A stretch of 64,000 nt of DNA, taken from assembly GCF_015679325.1 (NCBI RefSeq), contig NZ_JADPVI010000002.1:238798-302797 (forward strand), written 5' to 3'. The number at the start of each line of letters is the position of its first letter. Positions within the stretch are counted from its first letter, which is position 1. Both the position numbers and the translations under genes were made by a program. The DNA is from Kaistella gelatinilytica. GTDB taxonomy: Bacteria > Bacteroidota > Bacteroidia > Flavobacteriales > Weeksellaceae. A model generated the notes under the pieces. The model was not told the DNA's origin. It ran no database searches and saw only the letters and a list, made by a program, of their open reading frames with translations. Shown here piece by piece: positions 63,816-64,000 of this stretch.

Positions 63816-64000
63816 CCGCCATTGCAAGAAGCGAAACAGTATTCAATCCGCCATTGCGCGGAGCAAAACTTTAAACAATCCGTTATTGCGAGGAGCAAAA
63901 ATTTAAACAAACCGTCATTGCGAGGAGCGAAACGCAGTGCAGCGACGAAGCAAACCCACCATTCTGAGCCACACCGTCATTGCGAGGAGCGAAACGCAGT
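63816..64000. repeat. Cluster of REP-like units, continues beyond window
   Basis: Five units follow the pattern CCGYCATTGCGAGGAGCRAAA: 63816-63840, 63848-63869, 63880-63901, 63912-63955 and 63974-64000 (cut). The fourth is the most complete and ends GACGAAGCAAAC, the same closing motif as the units near 59.5 kb. The first three are degenerate. The spacers vary in sequence and length, so this is not a CRISPR array. The cluster begins directly after a terminator. Confidence 0.75.

Noticed and set aside
63816-64000. Repeats at the right end as a CRISPR array
   Set aside because: Units are degenerate, spacers vary from under 10 to about 20 bases with no uniform length, and no cas gene is present.

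Overview
The window looks like a chromosome segment of a Bacteroidetes bacterium, most likely a flavobacterium of the Chryseobacterium/Kaistella type. The DNA is AT-rich. Promoters fit the Bacteroidetes -7 box TAnnTTTG, and starts lack clear Shine-Dalgarno sites. Seven proteins end in type IX secretion (T9SS) C-terminal domains, and one small protein ends in a PID-CTERM-like sorting tail. No rRNA, tRNA, CRISPR array or insertion sequence was seen.

Region 1 (1-24959, all minus strand) is a surface-glycan locus running right to left. In transcription order it holds a small PID-CTERM-like protein; a PglC/PglD/PglE/PglF-type set predicted to make and load UDP-di-N-acetylbacillosamine or a close relative; Wza and Wzc export proteins; and LegB, LegC, a LegH-type acetyltransferase, NeuB, NeuC, PtmE and LegF homologues, which together match the GDP-linked CMP-legionaminic acid pathway of Campylobacter. 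PtmF-like and PtmA-like oxidoreductases follow, then a HisF/HisH ammonia-supplying pair with two N-acetyl-sugar amidotransferases, a Wzx flippase, a GT-B transferase that may add the nonulosonic acid, a Wzy polymerase and a truncated GT4 transferase at the window edge. Most junctions overlap or are under 20 bp apart, so this is probably one or a few long operons, with candidate promoters before the small protein, before pglF and before wza.

Region 2 (25179-59317, minus strand) is an array of six secreted proteins (533 to about 2900 residues) and one unrelated 488-residue secreted protein. The six have different N-terminal halves (beta-helix, glycine-rich, GEVED, PA14, Ig-like, choice-of-anchor modules) but share a C-terminal module of about 500 residues followed by a T9SS sorting tail. 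Five of the six end at a clear hairpin terminator, and so does the 43818-45419 gene, which may be joined to the 488-residue gene before it. The shared modules and tails are mosaic between neighbours, which suggests recombination within the array.

Region 3 (59318-64000) switches to the plus strand. A C-rich tandem-repeat spacer with REP-like units and a potential G-quadruplex lies before a lipoate-protein ligase gene. A secreted M4 (thermolysin-family) metalloprotease with a classical T9SS type A tail follows, then a terminator and a second cluster of REP-like units that runs off the window.

Taken together, the window pairs a charged, amidated sialic-acid-like surface glycan with an adjacent set of large T9SS surface proteins. 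This suggests a cell-surface or biofilm island, but a direct link between the two halves is inferred from position only.
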